Assembly: GCA_004764695.1 (NCBI GenBank)
Contig: SMSO01000031.1
Coordinates: 7,373,261-7,437,260 of the forward strand
DNA length: 64,000 nt
From: Schizochytrium sp. TIO01
Lineage: Eukaryota; Sar; Bigyra; Thraustochytrida; Thraustochytriidae
Direction: 5' to 3'
In this document: positions 1 to 10,755 of the stretch, one piece after another
Position numbering within the stretch: position 1 is the first letter of the stretch
Layout of the letters: each line of letters opens with the position of its first letter
The notes under the pieces: generated by a model
Told to the model about the DNA's origin: nothing
Seen by the model: only the letters and a program-made list of their open reading frames with translations
The model's database searches: none
Position numbers and translations under genes: made by a program

Positions 1-906
1 TTAAAATAATTGAAAGTAGATAGAAGGTAAGTAGGTAGTGTAAGTTGTAGGTAGTCAAATTCAGTACCTATTTGGTCCTGAAAGGGTGCTCTATTATATT
101 TTGTATTCCAGTAAAGTGTTCAAATACATAATTTTTGGAAAATCAAAAGTTTAAGCTGAGAGGATTTCAATTGCTGAGATCTGAATTATCGAGCATCTGC
201 GCGAATGGATCACAAGGTTGCATTGGGGAAGAAGGAAAACATTGATAAAGTTTTCTTATTGTTTGTCCTGTTCTTAATAGGTAGGTAGGTATATATAAAG
301 TTTAATCAAATTAAAAAGAGGTCACAGCGTTTTCTTCCATGAGATAACCTACATATCTATTTATTAGGATGACGCAAAGACAATTCTCAAATTGAGTGAC
401 ATTGAACGAGAGGTTTTATTAAGATTCCCTGTGCCTAGCAGATATTGATAAATTTCATAGTCTTATTCAAAGCAATATATATTGACCGATTGACAGGCGA
501 GCGTAGAGCCAAACGGAGAAAAATTAACCGCAGTATACCGCAACTGAACCGTTTTGATTTTAGCGTTCCACAATTGAGGTTCATACAATTCCTTTGTTTT
601 ATTTACTTTTCCTTAGCTTATTTGGAAAGAAATGGATGACGACATGGTTCGAATAAAGGAAAGTCATTACCCACTTGAAGCTCTTAAACAATTTGATTGT
701 ACCAGTAACTCGCAATTTACGTATCGCAGGAAAAAGGAGAATTAATTGTATAAAGTCGGTGACAGGGTTTGCAACAACAGTAGAGGGTGGGGTGATGGGC
801 TGTGGGCGATAGGTACACGAAATCTGGATGAAGACATGTTACCTAGGGAAATAGGCGTAAAATACAAAAAATGCACCGTCAACAAAAAAAAGAAGTCGTA
901 CTGAAG
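1..906. other. Intergenic segment, no supported gene
   Basis: This AT-rich stretch lies downstream of the HAD-like gene. Only short open frames are present, the longest about 64 codons at 445-639, with no recognisable domain. TAGGTAGGTAGGTA-type words occur near 30-55 and 279-292. I see no RNA gene. Confidence 0.6.
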
Positions 907-1527
907 TCAACAAGGTGAACTCCTATCAGTTGATACAGAATGAGTCTCGAGGATATCCAGCGCCTTTAAAATGTCTGTCACCTCAAAAGCCTCGGCGGGG
1001 TCAACCTTAAAGGCACAAACGCCACAAGTGTGTGAAGCATCTGTCACAATACTGTCTACATCATCAAAAAATAGAATCTCACGAGGATGTGTGGCAAAGT
1101 GCTCGCATAATTCACGCATATGATAACGCTTATGTAGGAACGCCTCATCATTTCCTTCCACATGAACGCGCGGGTTATAGGCTACAATTTTAAAGCGACT
1201 AACGATCTCTTCGGGGAAAACGTGTTGAAGAACAGCTAAGGCAAGATCATCCCCGAGAACATGTGTGCTTCTAGTTATAGTACTGCTTGCCTCAGCTAAG
1301 TCCGAGTGTGTCGCAAGGGCAACTCCAATGCCTTTGTCCAGCAGGGCCGGGATGAGAGCCACAAAATCAGGTTTAATCTTGCCAAGGTACTCTGATAATG
1401 GATCCCCCCTTGCAAGGCGCCCATGTGAATGGGCCCCGACTGCAGTTTGATCCATGTCAAAGGCTACTACCTTTATTCCAACATCCTGAACCCGTTGAGC
1501 AATCTCCCGCATATTTTTACTCGACAT
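907..1527 (-). CDS. HAD-superfamily hydrolase (putative phosphatase)
   Basis: The predicted protein is 206 residues from the ATG at 1527, or 201 from the ATG at 1512. It carries the HAD motif I nucleophile signature D-M-D-Q-T about 20 residues from the start, preceded by the hydrophobic strand VVAF. A motif II-like strand, ALATHS, follows, and a C-terminal motif IV, FFDDVDS, supplies the acidic metal ligands. The fold therefore predicts a Mg-dependent, aspartate-based phosphohydrolase; the substrate cannot be read from sequence. An open frame extends upstream to 1572 but starts there with TTG, so one of the two ATGs is preferred. The gene lies directly behind the SNAPC1-like gene on the same strand. 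The ATG at 1527 overlaps that gene's stop by 11 bases, which leaves no room for a separate intergenic promoter. The 3' side is open AT-rich DNA. The family call is firm; the function is open. Confidence 0.8.
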   Translation of the reverse strand: MSSKNMREIAQRVQDVGIKVVAFDMDQTAVGAHSHGRLARGDPLSEYLGKIKPDFVALIPALLDKGIGVALATHSDLAEASSTITRSTHVLGDDLALAVLQHVFPEEIVSRFKIVAYNPRVHVEGNDEAFLHKRYHMRELCEHFATHPREILFFDDVDSIVTDASHTCGVCAFKVDPAEAFEVTDILKALDILETHSVSTDRSSPC

Positions 1528-3865
1528 CTCGCTGAATTTCAGCCAGAAATGCGTCCACGTCAAGTTCGCCAACTTCGTCGTTACCAGCAGGTTTATCTTT
1601 GCGATTCTTAGACTTCTTTCTTTTCTTTTTCTTGGCCTGATGAGCTGGATCTGTGGCTGAAGATCTAAACTCTGAACGCTTTGCTATATCTTCGTTATCC
1701 TTGCTATGTGTTTGGGTTTTCTTTGCTATATAATTCGTCAAGCAGGATCTAATGTCTTGCAGCTCCGTGCTAGAGATGACAGGTGGGGGCTTGGCCAGAG
1801 TATGAGTGCTTCCCCTGTGGGCTTCCACCGCTATCTCGCGATCTCCTTGAGCTGTCACCGATTGTGTGCTCGCCTTTTGTTTCTCTTCTTCCCGTTGGGC
1901 GTCTGGTCTTTTCTCTTGTCGATGTTGTCTTAACCTTTTTTCTACTCGTTCGGGCACGACACTGTCCTTTTCAATTGCCTCGTCTTCTGCCGCTGGTAGT
2001 GTTGCTGTAGTGACTTGTCTTGAGCGAGAGTCCTTTCGTGTTTGGACTTGAGACTTGGCTGCGCGTGCCTTAGTATCACCACGTTTTCCTTTTCTTTTTA
2101 CCTCCGTTTCTGCCCGAATGTCTGCTAAAAAGGCGTCCACGTCCAACACCTCCCCAGCTGAGAATAGGCCTTCGAGGTGGCTCTTTGGGGACTTCCTCTT
2201 GCTCTTTTGCCCGCTGGCACTTCTGTCCTTGGACTTCCCAATTGTTGAGATTGTGCTACTAACCTTCTCAGTGCTAACTTTTCTTTTAGTCACACTTGAC
2301 TTCGCTGATAATTGTGAAATCGATGAGGTTGGTAAGCTGTGCGTCAGTGTAGCTTTTTCTTGATGTTCTTTATTGGATGTTCTCTGTATCGTGGTAGTTT
2401 TACGTAACTTTTTATTTGGCGGAACCCTTGGCGGAGCCCTTGGCTTCAGCTTCAGCTGTTTCTTAAAATCTGCAGCTGTGACAGATTTGTTATTATCTAG
2501 AGTTTCAGTAATGCTGGTAGGTCCAATCAGCTGCATAAATCGTGCGAGTTCCTCGCGGTCATCGTTTTCATTATCAGAGCTGGAGTCCGAGCTTGAAGAT
2601 GACGAAGACGATAGCGTTGGACCTGCATGGCCTGTGCTTGAAGTTGAGAAGGCTCCTGACTTATTCTCATTAGACATCAGTGTAGTAGTGGATGAGGAGA
2701 TCGAGGAATCCACAATTCTATTTTTATTTGTGGCAGGTGTTGAGGCAATAGTGGTTCTGTGGTGCACCTTTGAGACTACTCTCTTCTGCCGTGGTTTTCT
2801 CCGCACTCTACTAGCCTGTTGCATAATCGCTTCGACTATATCTCTGGAAGTCCAACCGAGTAGCGGCACATCTTCTGGAATTGAGATTCTAGATTGTAAA
2901 CGCTCAGTTCTTGGGGGTCTTGCCTGGTCTCTCTGCAAAAGTGCTGGTGGTGGCGGAGCTTTAAAGGACTTATGGTATTCGCATTCCAATCCTTCAGATC
3001 TCTCCAGATTCGGTTGCACAATTCTTGGCGCGTTTTGCACCGCCTGAAGCCACAAATGCGTTGCTTCAGCAGTACTTTCATCTAGCTCTTTAACGCGTCT
3101 TAAAGATTCCTCGTCGCATTCATTGACAACCATCCTCCACAAACTTTGATTCAAACCTGTCTCCACTAGTACCTTTCCAAGCTCCATTCTTTCACCTTCG
3201 TGCAAGCTTTCTACTTCCTCGCCAAATTCACTTCCCATTCCCAATTTACTCTTCGTTAACCAATCTCCATTTTCACCATTTTCGCCCTCTTTGATGGAGC
3301 TAAGATTGGTCTCTGAATTAGATGTTTGTGCTGATGCCAGTCTCGGCTGGGTTGTAGTGTTCAAACTAAATTTGGTCTCCTCACACCTTCTGAGCAGCTC
3401 TAGCTCCTCCTCAGACAGCAGGCTTGTCTCCGGCACAAGAAAACCGCCTTCAAACAGTGCTTGGAGTGCAGTTGCAGCATCCTCTGAGCCCATGGATGCT
3501 GCCTCGCTTGCAACTCCTGCGAGCGCTCTCAACAGATGTGGCGCTCCAGATATGGGTTCTGCAGGTTCGACAGTTTGTGTGGATGCAGCAAGCACCATCG
3601 CGAAGAGCGCTCCAGCGCGACGCTCCAGCGGAGCTGGCAGGAGCGTATGTCGGGCGAGGACCGCGAAGAGAGCCCTGGAAACTGCTCGGGCGGTAAACTG
3701 AACTTGAGCTCGGGTGCGGTTGGCCGCCATGCAAGTCGTAGCAAGGTGATGGATCTGGCCGAAGTCTAACACGTGCCAGCACTCGCAGAAGTCTGACCAA
3801 GACAAAGACCGGCGCCTAGCAAACTCGTTTAAAAGAGCATCAACCTGCCATGCTAGAGAACTCAT
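1517..3865 (-). CDS. SNAPC1-like subunit of the snRNA-activating protein complex
   Basis: The protein is 782 residues. Residues about 5-150 match the SNAPC1/SNAP43 N-terminal pattern: a helix with a D-ALL--F core, then F--DF---W, then an FG-I segment. After a variable stretch come R-GALFAM and an acidic E-E-E-L-E-L-L helix. In animals and plants this subunit helps SNAPc bind the proximal sequence element of snRNA genes and recruit RNA polymerase II or III. The remaining 600 residues are low-complexity, rich in Ser, Lys and Glu, with nuclear-localisation-like basic clusters, and look disordered. A short motif, LDVDAFLA-I, occurs twice: near residue 575 and at the extreme C-terminus. That repeat supports the reading frame right up to the stop. 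The start is the first ATG, at 3865, facing TRM6 across a divergent spacer. The homology is from motif memory only, so another nuclear scaffold is possible. Confidence 0.6.
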   Translation of the reverse strand: MSSLAWQVDALLNEFARRRSLSWSDFCECWHVLDFGQIHHLATTCMAANRTRAQVQFTARAVSRALFAVLARHTLLPAPLERRAGALFAMVLAASTQTVEPAEPISGAPHLLRALAGVASEAASMGSEDAATALQALFEGGFLVPETSLLSEEELELLRRCEETKFSLNTTTQPRLASAQTSNSETNLSSIKEGENGENGDWLTKSKLGMGSEFGEEVESLHEGERMELGKVLVETGLNQSLWRMVVNECDEESLRRVKELDESTAEATHLWLQAVQNAPRIVQPNLERSEGLECEYHKSFKAPPPPALLQRDQARPPRTERLQSRISIPEDVPLLGWTSRDIVEAIMQQASRVRRKPRQKRVVSKVHHRTTIASTPATNKNRIVDSSISSSTTTLMSNENKSGAFSTSSTGHAGPTLSSSSSSSSDSSSDNENDDREELARFMQLIGPTSITETLDNNKSVTAADFKKQLKLKPRAPPRVPPNKKLRKTTTIQRTSNKEHQEKATLTHSLPTSSISQLSAKSSVTKRKVSTEKVSSTISTIGKSKDRSASGQKSKRKSPKSHLEGLFSAGEVLDVDAFLADIRAETEVKRKGKRGDTKARAAKSQVQTRKDSRSRQVTTATLPAAEDEAIEKDSVVPERVEKRLRQHRQEKRPDAQREEEKQKASTQSVTAQGDREIAVEAHRGSTHTLAKPPPVISSTELQDIRSCLTNYIAKKTQTHSKDNEDIAKRSEFRSSATDPAHQAKKKKRKKSKNRKDKPAGNDEVGELDVDAFLAEIQRDVE

Positions 3866-4413
3866 CCTGCTAAAGGTATTGCCTCCGGCTTGGGCAGATT
3901 CGGCTTGGAAGCACGAATCGACGCCAAAAACGATATGCTCAAAATATTAATTTTCTCACTTTAAAAGTTCACAGATAAAAGAACTTGGACCCCAATACAG
4001 GTACAGCACCAGATGGTTCTATACTCCTGTTCCAGATTGCCATGTACTAAGTAGTACACAGTGCCGCGTTAGATTGCCAATGTTGTATTGTTTTTGTGTC
4101 ATATTTCCGCAAACCTGAGAGTGAATTTACCTTTTTCATGTATGCAAAACTAGCCCCAATCGGCATAATTAAAGGTTCAATCAAATCGTCAATCAAATGA
4201 AAAATTGACCAATCAACATTGATTGATTAGTTGGAAAACGCCCTTGCGAGGCCTCGAGCGATCATACGACTCGCTCGACATCTGCCGTACGGGTTAGCAT
4301 CTAGCAGAGTAGCAAGACTCAGGCTCCTGAACCAGCTTTAGTTAGCCTGGTGAAGTGACCGGGTCTTGCTGTTGTTTCTTTTTTGGTGGTTCGTAGCAGA
4401 GCAGACACAAGAC
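3866..4413. promoter_or_regulatory. Divergent intergenic region between SNAPC1-like gene and TRM6
   Basis: About 550 bases separate the two divergent start codons, so both promoters and 5' leaders must lie here. No TATA-like or other known element is clear. A short repeated AATCAATCAAAT-type stretch lies at about 4175-4230. A pyrimidine-rich tract ending in TAGCAG at about 4370-4400 could be a 3' splice site of a leader intron before the TRM6 ATG. Confidence 0.4.
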
Positions 4414-6661
4414 ATGAGCATGTCGCAGCCTCAGAACGATGCTGTTGCGCAAAGCGGAAGCAACGCGCAGGCAGCCACGGATGCTGGTGCTGATGCTGCT
4501 GTGGAAATTAAACAAACCTCGAATGCGGAGTCTTCTGTGGTGCTTGGTGACGAGAAGGCGCTGATGCCACGCGAGGGTATTCCCAAGAATGTGAAATCTG
4601 CGGCAGAACTAAGGCGCCAGAAGATGTCCTTTCAAAAGAAAACACCAGGTGTCATTGAAGAGCAGGAGTGGTTCGTTGCTTGTAACGAGGCTGGGTCCCA
4701 CGAGCTTGTGCAAGCTGTCAAAAATGGGTAAGTTGTGATCTGGAGTGCGCAAAAAGCAGTCCGTATTTCTTAACCAAGAGATACCAATATCTTATTCCTT
4801 TGGGGTGGCATTGCTGTCATCCAGCAATGACACACAGCTCATGTCGAAGATCATGTATACATACCAGAATCTTGCGATAGGATGGGGGAAAACTGACTTT
4901 TATATTTGAAAAATAATGTACCCACATTTAACGCGCGACCACAGCCGCATGCCTGTGAATCAGTGCACAGTGATGACAGAGGACCTTGTCGGCTTTAGGT
5001 ATGGTGAATGTTTTGATCTAAAGCTCCTTGAGGGTGAGACACGAAGCAATTTGCTTGCCGACTCAATTTTCACGCCGCGCTTCACTGCAGAGAAAGAGAA
5101 ACGCTTTACGATTCTTGGCAAAGTTTACAAGGGCCATGTGAACACAGCAAAAAAACAAAAGAAGCAAGCTGGGGCCACGGCTGCTTCGAAACCCAACGAA
5201 GAACACCCGTCATGGGCGGTGTTTTCGCCTGTTAAGTGCGATAATACTGTCGGCTGCCTTCCCCAGGCATCAAGCGCCGAGCTTGCCCTGCGCCGTGTCC
5301 AACTTCTTGAAGCACTTCATGAAGTCGAAGATGATCTTGGCATGGGTCGAACTCTCCCCAGTGATGCTGAACAAGTTTCGAGTGTCAAAATGCGGACTAA
5401 CGAGCACCTTGTCGATGTTGGCCGTACAAACGAACCCTCTTTAGAAGAAATGGAGCGTATGCGTGCAACAATGACTGAAGAGGAGATTATTCAAAAGTTG
5501 ACAACAACAAGTGAAAGTTTTGCCAACAAAACTGAATACTCTCAGGAGAAGTTTCGACGTGGTAAATTGCAAAAGCATTCTAGAAAGATGCGCATTCTCC
5601 CTGTTAACGGAATTACTATTGGCGCTACTTTATGGAACACGGTGTCTGAGACAGGTATCAAGTTTGCAAACTTCCGCTTTCGAGATGTCTTGCCCCAAGT
5701 CTTGGCCATGGGAAACGTTCAAGCTGGCGCCCGGCCTTTGGTAGTTGATTCCACAGAAGGTATTATCATTGGTGCTATGCTAGAGCGTATGGGAGGCTTT
5801 GGGCGCCTTTACTCTGGACATTTTGACACTGGTTGGAGCGACCTGCGTATGCTCCAGTTCTTTAACCCTAGTCCTGAACAAATTTCATGCCTCCGGGAGG
5901 TCAACCTTTCCGAGCTTGTGCAAGATTTTACTGGTGAAGAGCCCCTTGTTACCCTCGAGAGCAAATTGAATCGGCTGCTTGAGCAGCACAGCAAGATTGA
6001 AGAGCGTTTAAAGTCTCTGAACGACCAGATCATCGGAGCTGCTGCGTCCTCTGCCGCTGCCGTTTCTGAACAGCAAGATGAGGCTACTGTATCTGCTGTT
6101 GAAGAGCGCTCAACCCTTGAAAAGAACTTGCGGGCTGTTCGCATGACTATTCGCGGTACAAGGAGTAAACTGCCAACGAAGGCTGCAGATGCACAGGAAA
6201 ACAAGGAAATCTTTGATGAGCTTCGTGCAGCACAAGCCACAAGCCTTATTCTTGTCACAAAGTATGAGATCAGGCGCAGTTTTCTCAACCTCTTGCCTTA
6301 TATTCGTCCGGGTGCACCGTTCGTGATCTTCAGTGAGGTCATTGATCCCCTCGTCGAGTTGCGCGAGGAGATTGCCAACAAACTCGCCGTTGGCCTTGCA
6401 ATTACTGAAACTTTCTGTCGCGAGCAGCAAGTATTACCAAGTCGTACACACCCGTTGATGAATATGAGCGGACGCAGTGGCTTCTTACTCTCAGGACATA
6501 AGATCGATCCAGAATCAGATCAAGTACGCCTTGTTCACGTCCGTGCTCGCCATCTCGGCGCATACAAGAATGCGAATAAGTCAGACAAGGAGGCTGCAAA
6601 GGAGGATGATAATAACGAAGATGACAACAACGCCATGGAAACGGCTAGCAATGACGCTTAG
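4414..6661 (+). CDS. TRM6: tRNA (adenine-58-N1)-methyltransferase non-catalytic subunit TRM6
   Basis: Two exons, 4414-4727 and 4945-6661, give 676 residues. The intron has a GTAAGT donor and an ACAG acceptor that keep the frame. TRM6 (Gcd10) pairs with the catalytic TRM61 to make m1A58 in tRNAs, including initiator tRNA. Family hallmarks visible are the F-YG--F segment after the N-terminal barrel, the helix EEIIQKL----F--KTE-SQEK and the LP-VL--GN-QAG strand. Further on come the Rossmann-like block GAMLERMGGFG and the C-terminal QVLPSRTHP then SGFLLSG. There is no SAM-binding GxGxG loop, as expected for the non-catalytic partner. An acidic coiled segment of about 100 residues (EEQ/AAA-rich) is inserted mid-protein, and the tail is Asp/Asn-rich. 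The open frame upstream of 4414 begins with TTG and reads as leader sequence, so the ATG at 4414 was chosen. Confidence 0.93.
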
Positions 6662-7163
6662 ATAAGACCTGCGAAGTTACTCTACCAAGCGCAAGTTTTT
6701 CAAACCTCTGGTTTGCTAGAGTCAAGATAACGCCAGGCAGGCAATAAATTTCCCTTCCCTTGCAACTGGCATGTTCAATTATGACGAGTGTCAATTCCTT
6801 CTGAAGAGCAAACGTCTAGATAAACATGCCCTTATTCTTAGCACACACTGTCAAACGCGCGCGGGGGGGGGGGGAGGGGAATAATGCTGAAGCAAGAGCC
6901 CTAATTTCAAGTAGTAGTACTATTTTGCTAATGATGAACGTCAGAAGATGTATTGTTATTTTTGCAATTTGTGCTTTCTGAGTCGCTTGTTTACTTTCCT
7001 TGTTCAAAGTTGCTCACTGCGTGAGCGCAAGGACTGAGGATACCTGCTTCGGCAAGCACGTTAAAAAAAGAGAAGTGGTATCTACGTTGTTCTATGTAGT
7101 TAGTAAACCCCGTTTCCCCACAATGAATATGAACCGCTTTTGATATAGGTCTTCTAGCTGAGC
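6662..7163. other. Convergent 3' region between TRM6 and LSM5
   Basis: No coding signal is visible. A GCGCGC-flanked run of 12 G lies at 6863-6874. The segment should hold the two 3' untranslated regions. Confidence 0.5.
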
Positions 7164-7965
7164 TTATGCGTCCTCCGGGGTTCGGCCGTGGACGATAAGC
7201 GCGACATTGTTTCCATTAAGAAGGATCTGCTTGAGCTGGTTGGTTTTTTTGCCCTCGGGAGTGATTTCACTGTGTTGCATAATGCGTTTTCAAATCTCGA
7301 GAGTCAGAATCAGACCAAGAACAAAAACTTTCCATGATATCTTTCTAGACCACTTACTATTCAGTAACATCCTCCAATACAAGGTTAACAAACTCATCAA
7401 TACCACGCAGAGTGCCAACGATCTCCTTATCACCCTATCAATATACACGTGCACACGAAAAAGCATTCATATATGTAGCAATATTAATTCACGTTTTCGT
7501 TAGTCGGCATTGTCCACAATCGTAAATCGCTTCAATCTTCCGAGGCTTTTTCCTTCAGATCGACTCATCTCAAGGTGCTTGACATTGGCATGAAGAGTTG
7601 CTAAAGGGTGAGTCGATTCGTCTCCAATCCCCAAATCCGTATCTGTTGTTCTGGCTCAGATTCTCAAACGGCAGTGGACCTCATGGTGACCTGCTACCTT
7701 ATGCAGAGCAACTGAAAGCCTGCGTAGGTGATATGGAGCATTGAAACCATCTGATCATGAGCACTCAACTCGGCAACAGTTGCGGTCATTTCAGGGTCGG
7801 TATCTAGAGATAGATACAAGGCCCAATCCAAGGCGATAGCGAGCAAGTCTGCCATCCCTTTGGCCATTGTCAGGCAGCGTGCACTTAACGTACCTTCATG
7901 ATGACCCAGATCTTCTGGCCGACGCTACGGTCAATGAGCTCCAGCGGGAGCATCTCTGTCGCCAT
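7164..7965 (-). CDS. LSM5: U6 snRNA-associated Sm-like protein LSm5
   Basis: Three exons on the minus strand, 7894-7965, 7358-7434 and 7164-7269, splice to 84 residues. No single open frame reveals the gene. Exon 1 encodes MATEMLPLELIDRS then an I-W-V-I-M-K strand. Exon 2 encodes the Sm1 motif, GDKEIVGTL-G-D-FVN then VLEDVTE. Exon 3 encodes EITPEGKK then the Sm2 motif ILLNGNNVALIV. These align without a gap to LSm5 of animals and yeasts. Donors are GTACGT and GTAAGT; acceptors are ATAG and ACAG; phases are 0 and 2. LSm5 sits in the LSm2-8 ring that binds the 3' end of U6 snRNA and in the cytoplasmic LSm1-7 decapping ring. Intron 1 is 459 bases and intron 2 is 88. The gene is divergent from the PLAC8 gene and convergent with TRM6. 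Confidence 0.95.
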
Positions 7966-8996
7966 GGTTTCCTCTCAAGCAATGTCCTGGCTCCTTCGTG
8001 CTTCTCGTTTTTGGTCGCCTTCTCCTCCGCCTTCTTTCCATCCTCTACAACAACAATCGCTCCAAATAGAACAGACATTGGAACGGAACACTGGCCACCC
8101 GAACTAGAACAGAACGGAAAGAGTAGAACTTTTTGTGCTCTTAACATTATCTACAAATCCTCCCATAATCTGCCTAACTATAGCAGTTACCTATGCACCT
8201 AGTAGGTTGGTTCCTGTAGACAGTCTCGCCATCGAATTGAGAGTTTAGGGGACAATGCTTAGGCCACGAATCCAAAACGAAGATAGAATCCTCAGAGAGG
8301 TTCTCTGGGAAGGAAGCAGACAAAGTCTAGGAGGATCTGAATATGTGGGTATGTCTGTGCCTACAGTAGCATCATGAATCAACGGTGGAATATCGCAGAT
8401 GACCAACCTCGTTTTGTTTCAATCATTCGTCGCTTCTTTCTTTCTCCCCTGTTTCTTCGAATCGAATCTCGAAGCGGTACAATTTGGGCTCAGTGGAGTG
8501 TGAGGGGCCGGGTGGGCCTCACTAGTTTGAGGTATGGGGGAAACGCCCGCACTCCTCTGAGGAAGACCTCGAATTTAGGGCCAGTGTGATGAGAGGGGGA
8601 GAGGAGGTTAAAGTCTCCAAAGCGATAATGGAAACGATAAGTTCCTGAAAGAAAAAGCCAAAAGAAAGAATTAATTAATTTTCAAATGATCAATGATTGA
8701 AAAGAACTGAAAACAAAGTTGAACTTAGTTCAATTGAAGTTGAGAAAGAATAGAACAGTTAAAAGGCACTTAAGGAGTACTATAGGGCCCTGCAAAATCA
8801 GTGAAATACAGTATCTAAAGAAGGAAAGCGAAGAGAAGGTAATAAATAGTCGTCGCGGTAACAGATGAAAGTACCGCCAACCCAGCAAAACAGGATCTGC
8901 GAACTCTCTCTTCCGCTAGCGACGCTGAGACGAGACAAGCCTCTGTCGGCCTAGACCTACCGCCGCGCCTCCCTCGCCTCGAAATCAAACGGCATC
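7966..8996. promoter_or_regulatory. Divergent region between LSM5 and PLAC8 gene
   Basis: About 1 kb lies between two divergent ATGs. Short open frames on both strands have no recognisable domain. The 8640-8780 part is AT-rich with AATTAATTAATT. Both promoters should lie here; I cannot place them. Confidence 0.4.
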
Positions 8997-10277
8997 ATGG
9001 TGGACTGCTTCGCCTGCTGCTTCTGGTACGTTTCCGCTGCCCGCTCGTTCGCAACGTAGCTCGCTCATTCAAGCGCGGCCGCTGTCTCTTGACTGCTTAG
9101 TTTGAAACAACCTTGCTTGCTTGGAGGACTTGGAGAGGGTCCGAACTGGCCGTTCTATCACAGGCTCGCTGCCAAACACATCAAGGGCAGCAGCCAACGT
9201 ATTCATTCATATACTGGGTTTGTATGAGATTCACAGAGGAGGGTTTTTGTGTATTTGATATCTCATCGCTTTGGGGCTGTCGACTACAAAGTGATTGTTG
9301 TGTGGTTGCAATCAGGACTGGCGTTCACTAACCTTTGGACAATGTGTACCTTTGTGCCTCGATGCTTTACTTTGGTTTAATTTGGTGCTTGTCGTGGTGA
9401 TGCAATTTGCAAAGCTTTTCGGATGAGCCGGTGGAAGATGATCCCCGCCTGCAAAATGCCAACCGCTGGAAGGTGCTCATGAAGGATGCACCAGTGGAAG
9501 AGACCTTGTGGTGCTGCTATGGCGCATTTTGTCCCATGTGTGCAGCGTACCAGCTCCGCACACGCGCCTTGGGATACAACATGCAGAATTACAGCTGCTG
9601 CCAAGGTTATATGCAATTTTGCTGTATTTCCCCTGGTAACCTGGGAGAGAAGAGCTGCCCCGAGCTCTGCCTCTGTGCCGAGGTTTGCTGCTGCCTCTCA
9701 TGCTCTATCTCTGCCACACGCTTTCTTGTTATGGATGAGTATTCAATTGTCTCTGACCCATGTGATAACCGCATCATTCGTTTCAACAACTTTATGCAGA
9801 TCCTGAGCTGCGTCTTAAACCTTTTGGCTATTTGCATTGAAGAGCTGTAAGTACAATTTGACATAATAAGAGCTGGGACTGACACAAGTCAAAAGTGCAA
9901 GATATTAACTAACTTATTCTGGAATGTATGTAATATATCAACATGTAAACAGACGCGACGCTGCTCAGATTGTAGACTTGATCGCCAAGATTGTCTACAT
10001 GATTACCTTTGGCTGCATGGCTGCCCAGATGAAGTCTGAGCTCGAGTTCAGAGAAAAGCAGGGCCAGGCCCCTGGCTCTGGTGCCTATGCCCCATCTACT
10101 TTAGAGATGAACCGTGGCGGCGAGGGCGCCGCCTACATGGGACAAGAGGGTGCTCAGCAGCAGCAATACCAGCAGCAGCAATACCAGCAACAACAGTACC
10201 AGCAGCAACAGCAGCAACAGCAGCAGTACCCACCTGTTGTTGAAGCAAAGCCCGTGGGCCAGGTTCAGCATTACTAA
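8997..10277 (+). CDS. PLAC8-family cysteine-rich protein
   Basis: Three exons, 8997-9025, 9415-9846 and 9953-10277, give 261 residues. Donors are GTACGT and GTAAGT; acceptors are AAAG and ACAG; both introns keep the frame. Exon 1 begins MVDCFACCF. Exon 2 carries the PLAC8 signature WCC-x4-CP-x-C, then further Cys pairs (SCCQGY, CLCAEVCCCLSC). The cysteine-rich block is flanked by hydrophobic segments (ILSCVLNLLAICI and IVYMITFGCMA) that could lie in or on the membrane. PLAC8 proteins are linked to membrane metal transport, organ size control and differentiation in plants and animals; no role can be inferred here. The tail has about 25 glutamines in a Q/Y-rich run (YQQQQ units, 10155-10230) encoded by mixed CAG and CAA codons, and ends VGQVQHY. 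Confidence 0.8.
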
Positions 10278-10755
10278 GCTCGTTTCCTCTCCTCGTCTCC
10301 TCAGAGTCCATATTTCTTGTTTACTCATCATGGGGCTCGAGTGAAACCACGAATTCGACCTTCTCTTGTGTGCTCGATTCTGAATCAGAAACGATCGCCA
10401 AGATCCCTTCTCTGAATCAGAGTAAACTATGTTGAGTTGCACTTTTTTTATCTTAAGTGTAGCGAACGTGTGGTGACGATGTCACAGTTACTCTCCTTTC
10501 TCCATCCGTTGACCACCAGCTCTTTTTCTTTTTCAAAGAACACAACTTAATCTCCTTAACCCAGGTTCTTTCTTAATCTCTACAAATCTACTCATGTTTA
10601 TCTGTTCTTTTCTATTACAGTAAAGTTTCCCTTGGCAGGCTTGGAGATGAATGGATGAATGGATGAATGAATGATAACAGAATTCAAGAGATTAATTTCT
10701 CAGAGTGGTGTAGTCGGTTGATAACTAGTGTAGTAGTAGAAGTAAGAAGAATTAT
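10278..10755. other. Convergent 3' region between PLAC8 gene and ubiquitin-like gene
   Basis: About 480 bases with no coding signal. The stretch is pyrimidine-rich at 10490-10615, with a short GATGAATG tandem at about 10646-10675. Confidence 0.5.

Noticed and set aside
1517-1572. HAD start at 1572
   Set aside because: The codon there is TTG and would overlap the upstream gene by 56 bases; ATGs at 1527 and 1512 are better.
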